A stretch of 64,000 nucleotides of DNA from Acanthosoma haemorrhoidale (taxonomy: Eukaryota > Arthropoda > Insecta > Hemiptera > Acanthosomatidae), in NCBI GenBank assembly GCA_930367205.1, contig OV884009.1, positions 95,749,189 to 95,813,188 of the forward strand, given 5' to 3'. The stretch's first letter is position 1; each line of letters opens with the position of its first letter. Under the pieces are notes generated by a model. That model saw only the letters and a program-made list of their open reading frames with translations. It searched no databases and was not told the DNA's origin. Positions 32,601 to 43,600 of this stretch are shown in pieces. The position numbers and the translations under genes were made by a program.

Positions 32601-33657
32601 CGCAATAATTATTATTGTAAAATAATTGCAAGATAATAATAATAATCGCTGTTAAGGATAAAATGATTATAAAATTGTTTGTCAAATTGACCGAGTTTTA
32701 CCTGTTTAAATTTGGTATAACGTATTATAAAAATTATTTAAACTTGTTCGCATTTGTCAGAAGTGATGTATGTAAATATCTTGTAAATAAAAAACAAGTT
32801 AATTTTATATGCTAATTCAATTTTAATAGCTACCCTAGGTATCGATTACCTCAGAGAGGTATTATAATTTTTTGATTTAATAATAACTTTAAAAAAATTG
32901 AGAACAATAAAAGAGGATGTCACTATGCTAATGTGTGCTTATTAGGCTTTTGCGGGCCAATATCACAGCTGCTCCCACACACGTGATCACTAATGTGGGG
33001 CAGTGGAACGAAGGTTAGCTATCTGATAGAGTGCTTTTGTATTTCCAGCGATCACGCCTCTTCACGGAACCTGGGTTTACCAGGGCTGAAGCCACCATTA
33101 TTATTATTTTACTTTTTACACACGCTTACATAGAGATGTTTACACAAAAAGCCTCAAGTCGGGCCCTCACTACACAAGGTATAACATAATTGCCCAAGGG
33201 GCGTTGTTTACCCGTGCAGGAAACCCAACTGCGGTTTAATACCCGCACCATAAGATACGAAAACTCCATGGCCCTGTAAGCCCACCAGTGCACACAGTTA
33301 GTGAGGGAACTTAAGCACGGGAATACAAGAGGGTAGGGTGAAGTGTAAAAGTATGGTAGAGGTGGTTTGCAAATTCTGACCGCTACCCAAGACCCACTAT
33401 TACGACGGAATAGTTATACGTAATGGTTCTTAAGTATATTTTGAGTAGCATCCCAGAGGGAGTAGTGTTAAATGAATAGACTATAGACTTCAGAGGTCAA
33501 AGTTTTGGTTCGGAACGTTGCCAAAGAAAGCTTTAGTAATTTACAGTTTTGATTGGTATAGTGGCTAGGGTTCTGCCCCCCTAGCCCTTTGAATTAGCAT
33601 TTAATGTGGATAAGGTCCAAGAACACCTGAAATAATAAATTTCTGTTCTGGTCTTTT
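32601..33657. other. Interval without recognised gene
   Basis: The interval is AT-rich to about 32900, then of mixed composition with the blocks ACACGTGATCAC and CTGGGTTTACCAGGG. No domain or repeat family was recognised. Confidence 0.4.
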
Positions 33658-33777
33658 GGATAGGTCAGTGGTCGGCTAACCGTGGCTCTTTGACTCCTTG
33701 GCTGCGGCTCTTCCACGAAATGTTTAGTGCAGGTACGGAGCATTATTTATTAATTTGCCCTGTAAGAGACAAGTAAA

Positions 33778-34471
33778 CGTACAGAAAAGAGGCACATTTT
33801 AGAAATCTCAAATTGTCCTCAACTCTATCAATAGCAGTCGACGAGTCATGTGATATAAATGACACAAGGCAAGTGTCACTTTTTGTGCGATTTATTTCCA
33901 CTACAGGCCCTAAAGAGGAACTTTTGGGATTATTGCCACTCAAAGGACAAAAGTCCAATATTGACATTTGCTATTTGAGAACAACACTGTTCAATAGGAA
34001 GGAAGCTTTTCTCATTAGGTTTAAAGACTTTAGAAACAGCAAAGCGCCGTTAGTCTTTGTTAATAAACCCCAGAATGCCACGGTAACAGAAATAAATTTT
34101 TCTTTAATATTGATATTGGCAGATTTGAAATGCAGTTGCTGGATTTAAAAAATAAAGAATCGTGGAGCTCAAAATTCGAGCGTCTTTATGTCGATTTAGA
34201 GCTATAGGAGAAAAATAAATGTGAATTAAGTGTACAGCACAAGGGGTCTACTTTGAAAGATCTGGAGAGGGAAGATATGTTGATTTTTAACACCTGGAAT
34301 AGTATTCCTGACTCATATGATCAACTGAAGAAACTAGCGTTTGCTGTTCTTTCCTTATTTGGGTCTACGTATTTATGCGAACATCATTTTCAAGTTCATG
34401 CTTTCAAGTTTATTAGGAGTAAATTAAGAAATCGGCTTATCGAAGAGAACTTGAAATTGTGCCTAAAATAA
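33778..34471 (+). pseudogene. hAT transposase pseudogene
   Basis: Two separated frames survive. One is at 33813-34148, with DESCDINDTRQVSLFVRF and GPKEELLGLLPLKGQ, typical of the FAM200/ZBED5-like catalytic region. The other is at 34253-34471, ending in the hAT dimerisation region (KKLAFAVLSLFGSTYLCEHH, IRSKLRNRLIEENL). The zinc finger and most of the core are missing, so no active product is expected. Confidence 0.85.
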
Positions 34472-34525
34472 AAAACAACAACATACAAACCTGACTTACC
34501 CTTAACTTGGAACTTACCCTTAGAA

Positions 34526-34620
34526 CAGTGATCGGCAAACCGCGGCTCTTTGACTCCTTGGCTGCGGCTCTTTCACGAAATGTTTAGTGCAGGCACGGAA
34601 CATTATTTATTAACTTGCCT
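34526..34620 (+). repeat. Internal duplicate of the hAT left terminus
   Basis: About 95 bp beginning CAGTGATCGGCAAACCG repeats 33666-33760 with few changes, including the TTTGACTCCTTGGCTGCGGC block. It follows the transposase stop and stands in direct orientation. Confidence 0.9.
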
Positions 34621-35529
34621 GTTCCTGTTCCAAGGAAAGGCAAGGCCATTGTTCACATTAGTGGAGTATTTGTAGTTTTTTTAAAGGATAAATTTTGTAT
34701 TACTTAACTTGTTATATTTTAAAATAAATATTATCTTTATATAATTATGATACCAAGTTTTATTTAATGTACCGTTATTTAAAGTAAGACATATTCAGCA
34801 AAGGCAAGCTCGATAGTGTACTTTTAATTCTAATTATTTCCATAAAAATGTCTCTACTAAAGCAAAGTTTAAGTTTTAAAAAAATAGCTCATTGAATAAA
34901 CTTCAATTTTGTATTGTTTATATTTGGCACCTTTGGATGACGAGTTTGCTGACCATTGGGATAGGTCAAGGTTTTGAAACACATAGTTGTATCGAGTTAG
35001 TTAAGGAATGTAGAGTATTTTCTTAACTTCGAGGTTAACAATAGGATCAAGAGAATGTATAAAAGCCCTATGTCAACTGGGCCCCTGATAAATGAAGGAG
35101 GTTTTAGGGATTGACTGTATAGAAAGAGTGAGGAGAAGAGAAATATGATCGGACGATGGAAGTCTTGCAGTGAATGAATGATTAATATCTATTCCGTCGT
35201 GGAAGAAAAAATCAAGGCTGTCAGTATTGACTTCATTCGTGCAAAACGTTTGCACTGAATGGCATGCGTCCGTTGTACACCGTACTACAATCGAGATGTG
35301 GACTCGTACCACAGAGACGCTATCCAGAATGTGCTTACACTAAACGACCAGAGACTTCATTGGCCACTCAACAAACGCTTAAGGAAAGAATACTGCACGA
35401 AGCTGCACAAACTTTGGCCAGCAGAGCGGACATGCATGCCGTCTTAGATGAATTCGCCGTTGACTGTTCATATATGATCACGGCCATTATCGACAGTTAT
35501 ATAATATTCGTTTTTAGCTGAAATGTGTA

Positions 35530-35758
35530 CTTCAGTTGAGACATATGGTCTACCCTTCCTTTGTTCTTTTACAACCCTTCCCCTAGCCCAAGACTACCTG
35601 CCTCCAGCAACCCACATCCAGAACACTTGTCCTTTTGCCTTAGCCAAAGGAATGTCCTAGTGCTGTAATTCATTCATATTTGTATGTATACCAGTGTTTT
35701 GATTGTTATTCATAATAAAGTTTTTTAAAATACTCTCCTCGAACAAGATTATTTAACT
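35530..35758 (+). repeat. Probable errantivirus 5' LTR end and primer site (copy 2)
   Basis: AATAAA occurs about 45 bp before the end, and the LTR closes with TTTAACT immediately before GGCGCACCGAAC. Errantivirus LTRs typically end in AACT/AATT, with TGGCGC as the start of the primer site. The left boundary is a guess from an AGTT near 35533. The interval 34967-35529 contains no recognised gene. Confidence 0.55.
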
Positions 35759-36012
35759 GGCGCACCGAACAGGCACCTGGCAGTATAATCAGTAAATTCA
35801 CGGGAGTCCACCATTTAGAGATCCCTCATTTGACAACGGACAGTGAGACCACTCCAATAGCGTGAGAAGACCGATGCAAATACCTCTGGAAAGAAACCCC
35901 ACAGGACAGGACTTCACCAATATTGGGTACTGATCTATTTCAATAGATTTTCACCAGGTAATACCCTAAAGAAATTTGTTATATATCTGAGGAAGTTGAA
36001 GGAAGAAAAAAA

Positions 36013-36678
36013 TTGGACTTCACTGAAGACATCATTGGTAAATACAATTATTATACACATTCTGACTTTATGACATTAGTAACTGACAGACTTAACTTTT
36101 TAAGAAACATTACAGAAACAGAAGAAATGGACGGAACTAATTACGAAATTAAAGATTCAGATTTCCATTTGATCCCTACTTTCGATGGGTCATCCGACAC
36201 TTTAGTAGATTTTATTGACAGTATAAACTTAGTATTCGAATATTCATGCAATGCTAATAATTCAAATAGAATAGGAAACAATCAAAGATTATTAGCACAC
36301 GTCCGTAATAAACTTGTAGGAAAAGCGAGATCATGTAAAAAACTTTATATTAACACAGACCAATTACTTAACGACATTAAAAATAAATTTAGAGACACTA
36401 AAAGCATCCAGAAAAGCATTTGTGAAATCTATGAAACCAAACCCCATTACAATGAACATCCTTTAACATATATTGACAGACTAATGATCCTACGAGAGGA
36501 TTTAAGCGCTAGAATCAGAACTAATGACGAATTTACTTTAGAACAAAAAGATGCAAAAATGGTTGAATACGATTTACAAAGAGCTACCCATTGTAAGCGA
36601 CATTTACACCCAGAATTAAACGCGCAACTTATTCATGTAAAATACGAATCGCTTGAAGATATCGAACAATTTCTATAA
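36013..36678 (+). pseudogene. gag: Errantivirus gag, start codon missing
   Basis: The 221-codon frame resembles gypsy/errantivirus capsid (DSDFHLIPTFDGSSDTLVDF, then VRNKLVGKARS and HPLTYIDRLM). It begins with TTG, and no in-frame ATG lies between the upstream stop near 35959 and codon 20. It ends at a TAA beyond which capsid-like sequence continues in frame and then shifts. Gag would form the particle; this copy is broken at both ends. Confidence 0.8.
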
Positions 36679-37081
36679 AGAGAAACCGATGAAATTATAG
36701 AAAGAATTTACGATAAACCTCAAAAAACGCGCACCCCAACGATCAAATTATAAAGGGAGAAACTTTGACCCTCATTAACATTATGAAAGCTATGAACCAA
36801 GACAACAATATCAAAACCAACAACAAAGAAATCCCAACTAGCTAGGATAAAATTATGATCCCAATTTTAAAAGAACATGGGAACAAAGACAAGACCAAAT
36901 ACAACAAAATGATCAACAAAACCCACAACAAAATTACCAACGATATACACCAAACTATAACCGAGACAATAACGAGAGACACAACCAATTATGGGAACAA
37001 CATGAACAAAGACAGTACTTCAACAAACCACAGCAAGAAATTATTCAAAACGAACAACAAAGAGAGAACCAAACTGTCTCT
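36679..37081 (+). pseudogene. gag: Gag C-terminal remnant, Asn/Gln-rich
   Basis: Frames keep changing across this stretch. It encodes a strongly Asn/Gln- and Lys-rich tail, as in errantivirus gag proteins that lack zinc knuckles. Stops and shifts separate it from both the capsid and the protease frames. Confidence 0.55.
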
Positions 37082-37932
37082 ATGAGAACAGCTAGCAATC
37101 GCGTTCACTATACAGAAAACGATAAGGACGAAGAAATCAAACAATTAAAAGAACAAATTAATGAGATATCCCAAAAATTTGAACATTTTTTAGACTTCGG
37201 TCGCAATGACAGAGAACCAACCCCCCGACCAGAATATCATTTAAATTACACGGACTCGTTACTGAAAATTAAGGATAAAAAAGGGAAAACTTGGCTAATT
37301 GACACCGGAGCTTCTAAAAATTATATTAATCCAAATGCAATACCCGAGGGAGCAAAAATCAATCGCGAAGACTTTGACATTAAAACTCCGACGGGAAAAG
37401 CTGAAGGTACACACAGTGCAACAATAGACTTATATCCGCTGTTAGGAATTAGTGAAAAGGTAAAAATGTTAATATATCCATTCAGCAACCGTTTCGATAT
37501 TCTGTTAGGATACGAAAAAATGAAGGAATTAAAAGCCGAAATAAAATGTCATAATGACGAAATAATAATAAATGGTATTAAATTAAAAGAAAAAAAAGAC
37601 CAAAAATACTCAGAAAATAAATTGGAAAATAAAACAACAACAGAAAAAGAAAAAAACAAATACACTCAAAATAAAGAAGACGAAACTGACTATAGTAATG
37701 ATGGCATGGACATTGAAGAAATAGAATTACTCCCAGTAAAAGATAGTCCAGAATATGACACAATAACTATAGATTTAGAGCAACTTATTCCCCAACAAAC
37801 AGACGAACAGGTAATACAAGACGACTTATGTTCTAATGAAGCAACTGCACATTCCCAACGCTCTTCTAATAAGCAAATTTGTGTAGTAAATGACGACAAA
37901 ATAGTAAATATAGAGAAACACCAAATAATCAT
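37082..37932 (+). pseudogene. Errantivirus protease region, truncated by solo LTR
   Basis: The frame carries the retroviral aspartic protease motif LIDTGASKNYI and a flap-like region ending RFDILLGYEKM, followed by an acidic linker. It runs straight into the solo LTR-S at 37933. Past the LTR there is no RT; the sequence jumps to the integrase tail. Confidence 0.8.
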
Positions 37933-38886
37933 TGTCGGGTGTCAACAATTGTCGGGGGGCGTCACTAGGGGAGTGCCTGATCACTCTAGCCCTGGTGACA
38001 AGTGCGGATTGTTGTAGTTAATAACATGGACCATGTTCCATGTCGGCGTTAATATCTGACTCCATTTTATTGATAGGGATGTGTCCCGACAATACACTGT
38101 GTTTAGGATGAGGTTCAGAGGTTCATAAAGAATAAGACCAGTTTTCAGAGTTCGGGCGAGAGATCGGCAGCGTAATAGTACAAGTCGTCAGAGGTCTGCT
38201 ATAGGCTGTGAGGTGACTGCCCAGAGGTGTGGCAGAGAGAGAGTAGACTAGTGGAAGGCTGAGTGGCCTTACTCCCAGGGCCCCGGGGCCCTGGCGTATC
38301 GTGACTAGTGATAGCGGCTATCTAGATGAAGAGACTAGGAAAGAGTGTAGAGTGAGCCTACCAGGGCCAGCGGTCCTGGCGTAAAGCGACAAGTAGTGCG
38401 GCTGAGGAGACTAGGAAAAAGAGTGGGTTTTCAGGGCGAAACTTCCTGATATAAATATTGTACCCCCCTCCCTCGTGGAAGGCGGAGTCGGTTGAAAGGG
38501 GGAATGTTTTATGAAGCCCAGGTGGCCAATCCCCCTTGATTTTATTGACTGTTGGTCTAAAAGGGTGTGCTTTATGATGTCACACCTCCCGAGCTACGTG
38601 ACCGCTCATCCCCTAAAAGACTGTTTCTGGCATGATTTTATGACCACCGGAAAGTGACTGAAGGTCATAGTAATAACCGTGTAAAACCGTGTTGGTTTTA
38701 TTAGGGCAGAATGCTTACCCTCTCAGGTTTTATTGCAGGACCTTTGGCCCTCTGTTACTTGTTTCACGACTACCGACCTCTCTATGATTTATTACAAGAA
38801 GTTTACAAAGATTTGCATTTATATTATAATACATTAGTTGCGCCAGAGTATAGGGTAATTTACATATATGTAGTTGAGTCAATACA
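37933..38886 (-). repeat. Solo LTR-S (copy C, 954 bp) with TSD
   Basis: It starts TGTCGGGTGTCAAC and ends GTCAATACA, with the TSD ATCAT at 37928-37932 and 38887-38891. It shares the CCCTGGTGACAAGTGCGGAT and GAGTATAGGGT blocks with copies A and B. It is longer because of repeated GC-rich modules (38276-38294, 38361-38379). The insertion target is the deleted errantivirus. Confidence 0.93.
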
Positions 38887-39344
38887 ATCATAAAAAACGG
38901 AAAAAGGCTATTAACTTTTCAAAACCGTTTCGAATAACTAGACAAAATAACCAACAAAATAAATCAATAAAAGAACAATATGTTCAAAAATATCATGATG
39001 ATAAAAGCCTAATAAATGACTTTGTAAAGACAAAAATAATAAAAGATAAGACTGATCGAATAGAAAAACTAAACCAAAATCGGAAAGACATTCCGACAAT
39101 TTATAATGAACAATTAATGATAAAAACTACTACCCATGGAAAGCATGATAATTCTTATAAGCCAGTAGTAAAATATAGAGATATAAATGAAATAAAGAAA
39201 TCGCATGCTAACAAAATTAAACAATCTCGCAAGAAATATCTGACACATCGAAAATATGTTTCACATAACAATAAAGACACTTGCGCTGATTCCGACAATT
39301 CTATGGACTGCAAAAACTTCTCTGAAAGTAACAGACCTGACTAA
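38887..39344 (+). pseudogene. Errantivirus integrase C-terminal tail (copy 2)
   Basis: Residues such as IKEQYVQKYHDDKS and the downstream KHDNSYKPVVKYRD block align with the tail of the integrase frame at 18429-19313. The catalytic core is absent. It overlaps the start of the env remnant as in copy 1. Confidence 0.8.
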
Positions 39345-39740
39345 CATCAACGGAATGGTACACTACACATTAAACAATGTAAAAGTAATTGAAAAATACT
39401 TCAAAACATACCACTTTTATAACATAAGCCTATTATAGTCAGAACTAACTAATATACAAAAAATATACTCTAATCTATAATAACTTAACAAACCTACCCT
39501 CTGATAGTAGATATGATACATGACACCAAGAATAAAATTGACCTACTGAGAAATCATAATAGAAGACAAAGACGTGGATTGATAAATGGACTAGGAACGG
39601 CTATTAGCTGACTAACTGGTACTATGTACGCTACGGACAAACAAACAACATTATGACAATGTCATAAGTAAAGTAGAACTTAACAACTTTAATACCGAAC
39701 ATAATATTGAACAGATAGTAAACCTGAATAAACAATTGAC
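39256..39740 (+). pseudogene. env: Errantivirus env N-terminal remnant (copy 2)
   Basis: The segment aligns with the first part of env copy 1, including the polybasic cleavage region (RRQRR then GLINGLGTA), but several stops and frame changes break it. It ends at the LINE insertion near 39753. No further env was recognised beyond the LINE. Confidence 0.8.
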
Positions 39741-39752
39741 TATGCTGAATAT

Positions 39753-40612
39753 TGACACTGCAGTCTTGTCATCTAACCCAGACCCCGACATAGCATCCCA
39801 TAACCTTCAAAAACACCTTGACGAGATTGAGTATTGGTGCAACCAATGGCGGATCAAAGTTAATGAAGCAAAATGTTCCCACATTACCTTCACCCTTTGT
39901 CGCAAGTCTTGTCCACTAGTTTATTTTAATTCTATTCCTCTCCCTGTATACGAGACAGTACGGTATTTAGGCTTCCATCTCGATAAACGACTGACCTGGA
40001 ACCCACATACGAGACTAAAAAGACAAGAACTAAACAGACGCTTTGGACAACTATACAGACTACTTCAAAGGACATCCCATCTCTCAATAGAAAATAAACT
40101 ACTAATCTACAAAGTTATACTTAAACCAATCTGGACATACGGAATAGAGCTATGGGGGACAGCAAAAAAGTCGAACATCAAGCGTATCCAATCCTTTCAA
40201 TCAAAAGTCCTGAGAACAGTAGTAAATGCCCCTTATTATGTCAGCAACAAAACCCTTCATAACGACCTTAATATACCCTACATTCTAGAACTCATCCCTT
40301 CCAAGTTTACGAAATTCCACAGTAGCCTTTCCAACCACCCTAATCCTGTAGCACAGTCACTGCACTGCGTCACTCATCCCTATAATCCTCCTCGGAGACT
40401 GAAACGGCAGTGGCCTCGTGACCTGCTATAATCAAGTGACAGTGGGAGTCCTGGCAATGGCCAGTTTCTCCAATCATGTCCTGAATGAATGAGCGAGTGA
40501 ATGACGAAATGTAAATATGGTATGAATGATCGTATATCTTAATTACTTATTGCCTAGCAAGGCAGATTGTAATTTTAGCACAATAAAGGAATTTTATAAT
40601 CTAAAAAAAAAA
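39753..40612 (+). mobile_element. LINE-J copy, 5'-truncated, with poly-A tail
   Basis: It begins inside the RT at the region after the YADD-type motif (TGACACTGCAGTCTTGTC, as at 50084). A clean frame follows (to 40431) encoding the RT thumb and C-terminal region: HLDEIEYWCNQWRIKVNEAK, YLGFHLDKRLTWNPHTRLKR and KPIWTYGIELWG, ending at TAA. A 3' UTR follows and then a poly-A run at 40602-40612. The late frame is intact, suggesting a young copy. The truncation is typical of target-primed insertion. It disrupts env copy 2. Confidence 0.9.
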
Positions 40613-43600
40613 TATATACGGATACTTTTACGTATCGACACACTAATCTATCTGATATACTGATTCCGAATACATAACACTGTAAGGCAATATGTAAAAG
40701 ATGTAACTTTTCTAAGGATACCTATATCCTTTTAATATATTCACCTGACTTACCCACAAACACCACGCTGTTACGCTCTAGTTAAATAATTAGAATATTT
40801 AAATTTTAGAAATGCCATCTAACTATACCTTTACTGATAGATTTGATTCCTCTATCATATCCTGAGCGTATTGCATTAGCGTGAATTTACCTTACTCAAA
40901 TATTCAACTAACTTACTATTGGTCCCAAATGATTCTAAACTCAAAGTAATTTGTCTTATATTTACGCGCGGATCAAAATGGAAGGGATTCATTTATATAA
41001 AATAGAAATTTGTAAACTATATTTTATTTCTAATGTTTTAAAAATATTTTACTGAAAGAATAGGTACCTTGGTTGACTTTACAGGATAGGAAGATTACAG
41101 AGATCTTACTAGTTTACTATAAAACTTATCTCTTACTGAAATATATGGATGGGTTGAAGATCAAGATGTGGTATGAGTCCAAGTCAAAACCTCAGCTTCT
41201 CAGAGGTCTGGCCAAGACCAGTCCTCAACACAGCAAGCAGCAGACCTGCTCCGGGCAGTCGCCCAAGACCAAGCAGCTATTAAGTAAATCCTCCCCACAT
41301 CACCTCTGCTAAGATTCCCTACACTGTCGCATCCAGAAGTATATATCTTCTCGTCTTGGGACGTATCTCACTCTCTTCCACAAAAGGCTTTCCTCTTCAT
41401 GTCCCTTTGTGTTCGTGTATGCCTTTTCAGACTATCTTGTAAATGGTTTACGCACATTATACTCGGACCACCCTAGCTGCTGTGTCCTATATCCCTTCTA
41501 GCACTTACATTAGTGTCAAGAAAAAAAAAAAAGAAGAGTTGTAAACTGACAAAATCCTCCAGCCCTTATACGACAATCCGCCACAGGTGGGGCACCTTTG
41601 CCTTTGGCTGGCCTTCACACCAAAACAGAGGTTTTTGGCATGTCGGCAGCCAGCCTTTGTCCATCTGGCCTCAGTCCCTTTAACGCTATTTTGTAGTTTT
41701 ACACTACATTCCCCATGCCCTTGTCAAATATTTGGTTGAACATGTAAGAGATCTTTAGACGTGTTAATGGAGACATAAACAGAACGGATTTTCATCGTTC
41801 ATTGATATATTTAGGAGTGATAAAGAATGAAGTGTACAATAAAATATTGTCAAAACCCATTATATTTGTTTTGAAAGCGACACATAACATGTGCACTGTA
41901 TACAGAACATAACACATATACCGTGTGAGTTCATCTGCTGCAAAATGCAGTACAACAGGTTGAAGGATCCCTCCTCAAGTAGGGGAAGTGAAAGCGTTCT
42001 TGGGGCTTTGAAATAAAGAAGTTGAGAGTGGCTGGAAATAAAGTAGTGACTAGGGCCTAGATTTCAAACTCAACAGTTTTCCCTGGTAGACTTGCAGGTT
42101 TTGTTTTATTAGATTTTTGAAAAATTTATATTTGCCAAATCAACAAGAATGATTATGGTGAGGTTTTCATTCGCAATCCAGAAAATACCTGAATAGCCAT
42201 TAATTTTAATTAATTACAGTTAGTTAATTTTTTTTTATAGGTCAACAACTGTGTAATGTTATGAACAAAATAAAGAAATAGGGCTAGCCTTTCAGAAAAT
42301 TAATTTTTATACACTTAATAATAGTGGCTCTTTATGAAGTTCACTCATGAAAATATTAGGGAATTTTATATTGTAAACATTGCATGGTTGAAGTCCTAAC
42401 AGAATTATCCTTTGCACTACCAGGGTCAATCGTAACTGCTCTATAATAATATTTTATTATACAAAAGTATGAACTAAGGATTTAACGCAGTAATTTTTCA
42501 CTTTTAAATTTAACAAATAAGGAATTAGTTAAAAGATGATGTTTGAGTCATGGTCGAATAGGAGTAATATGAATGGAAGTAAAGAATCGGCTAAGTAAGT
42601 ATTTGCTGTGAGTAGCTATTTTCCAAAAAAAGTCAATTTGGAGTGAAGAGTTCTCTATATTCCCAAGAAGGATACAATTCAGTGAATTGAGGGAAATGGG
42701 TGAAGTGCACTACGAAAGGACAAGAGAAGCAGGGTATACAATGAAATCACGCCATACTATATAAATAAATAGCAATAAAAACAGTGAAAACAAAAAACAT
42801 TACTTTATATTTCATTCAATTTACAATATCTATTATAATACATACTAATCACAGTATTTTAACCTAGAATTAATTCTTGCACTAATTTGTAAATCTAAAA
42901 TATTGAAATGGTAGTATATTATTTAAATTATACATATAATAAAATAAAATAATAAAATATTAAATTATTTTAAATATTATTCATTAGTTTTACTCATTAT
43001 TAATTATCGCTTCCTGGTTTCTATTTATATTCAAGTGTATCTTAATTCAATGAATGTATATATAGTACGCAGTTCAACTCAAATAAAAAATTTAGTTGTC
43101 TAAATAAATTTCTTTATTACTATCTGGAAAAAACATTACTAAAACTAAACCTTTACCATTTTGTTTAATAATAGAAGGATTTTAGGCACACTTTAACATA
43201 AAGCATGACTATTATTCTAAGAAATATATATGAGGCTGAATTATGACTCCTGTTTTTTTTATCATAAATTAATTTGAACAAAGTAATTTACGTAATATAC
43301 ACACAAAGTTAAAAAAAAAATTTTCAAAGATTACGATTGAAAGTGTATTTACTATGTGTTAAATCATTTAACTCATTTAAGTACATCATTTAACACACTC
43401 ACATATCCGTGTCATCCCGATCTTAACTACAACAAAAGTTCACACAAATTACTCAATATCTGCATTGTTGGGCTCAATTCTGAACAAGCATTTCGAAAAA
43501 CTTTGACAACGCATATTGGATATCAGTAGTTACTACTGCTGAGTTACTACAGAAACGACAGATTTTTTTGGGCCAAGGTGAATCGCATACATATTTGTGG

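Larger units (their letters stand above)
33666..34958 (+). mobile_element. hAT transposon (ZBED5/FAM200-like), inactive
   Basis: The 1,293-bp element starts CAGTGGTCGGCTAACC and ends in GTTTGCTGACCATTG (inward CAATGGTCAGCAAAC). It is flanked by the 8-bp TSD GGATAGGT at 33658-33665 and 34959-34966. Eight-base TSDs and CAG..TG ends are hAT hallmarks. A second copy of the left terminus lies inside at 34526-34620. Confidence 0.93.
35530..40750 (+). mobile_element. Errantivirus-type endogenous retrovirus (copy 2), deleted and twice interrupted
   Basis: A probable 5' LTR ends ATTTAACT near 35758, followed by the primer-site-like TGGCGCACCGAACAGG. The order is gag, then a gag remnant and protease. 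RT, RNase H and most of integrase are absent. A solo LTR-S follows at 37933-38886, then the integrase C-terminal tail and env start. The LINE at 39753-40612 cuts env. The tail and env match copy 1 (IKEQYVQKYHD; GLINGLGTA). The right end is uncertain. Confidence 0.85.

Noticed and set aside
41073..41532. A short frame followed by a poly-A run, resembling a retroposon end
   Set aside because: No second copy in the window, no promoter boxes and no TSD were found.
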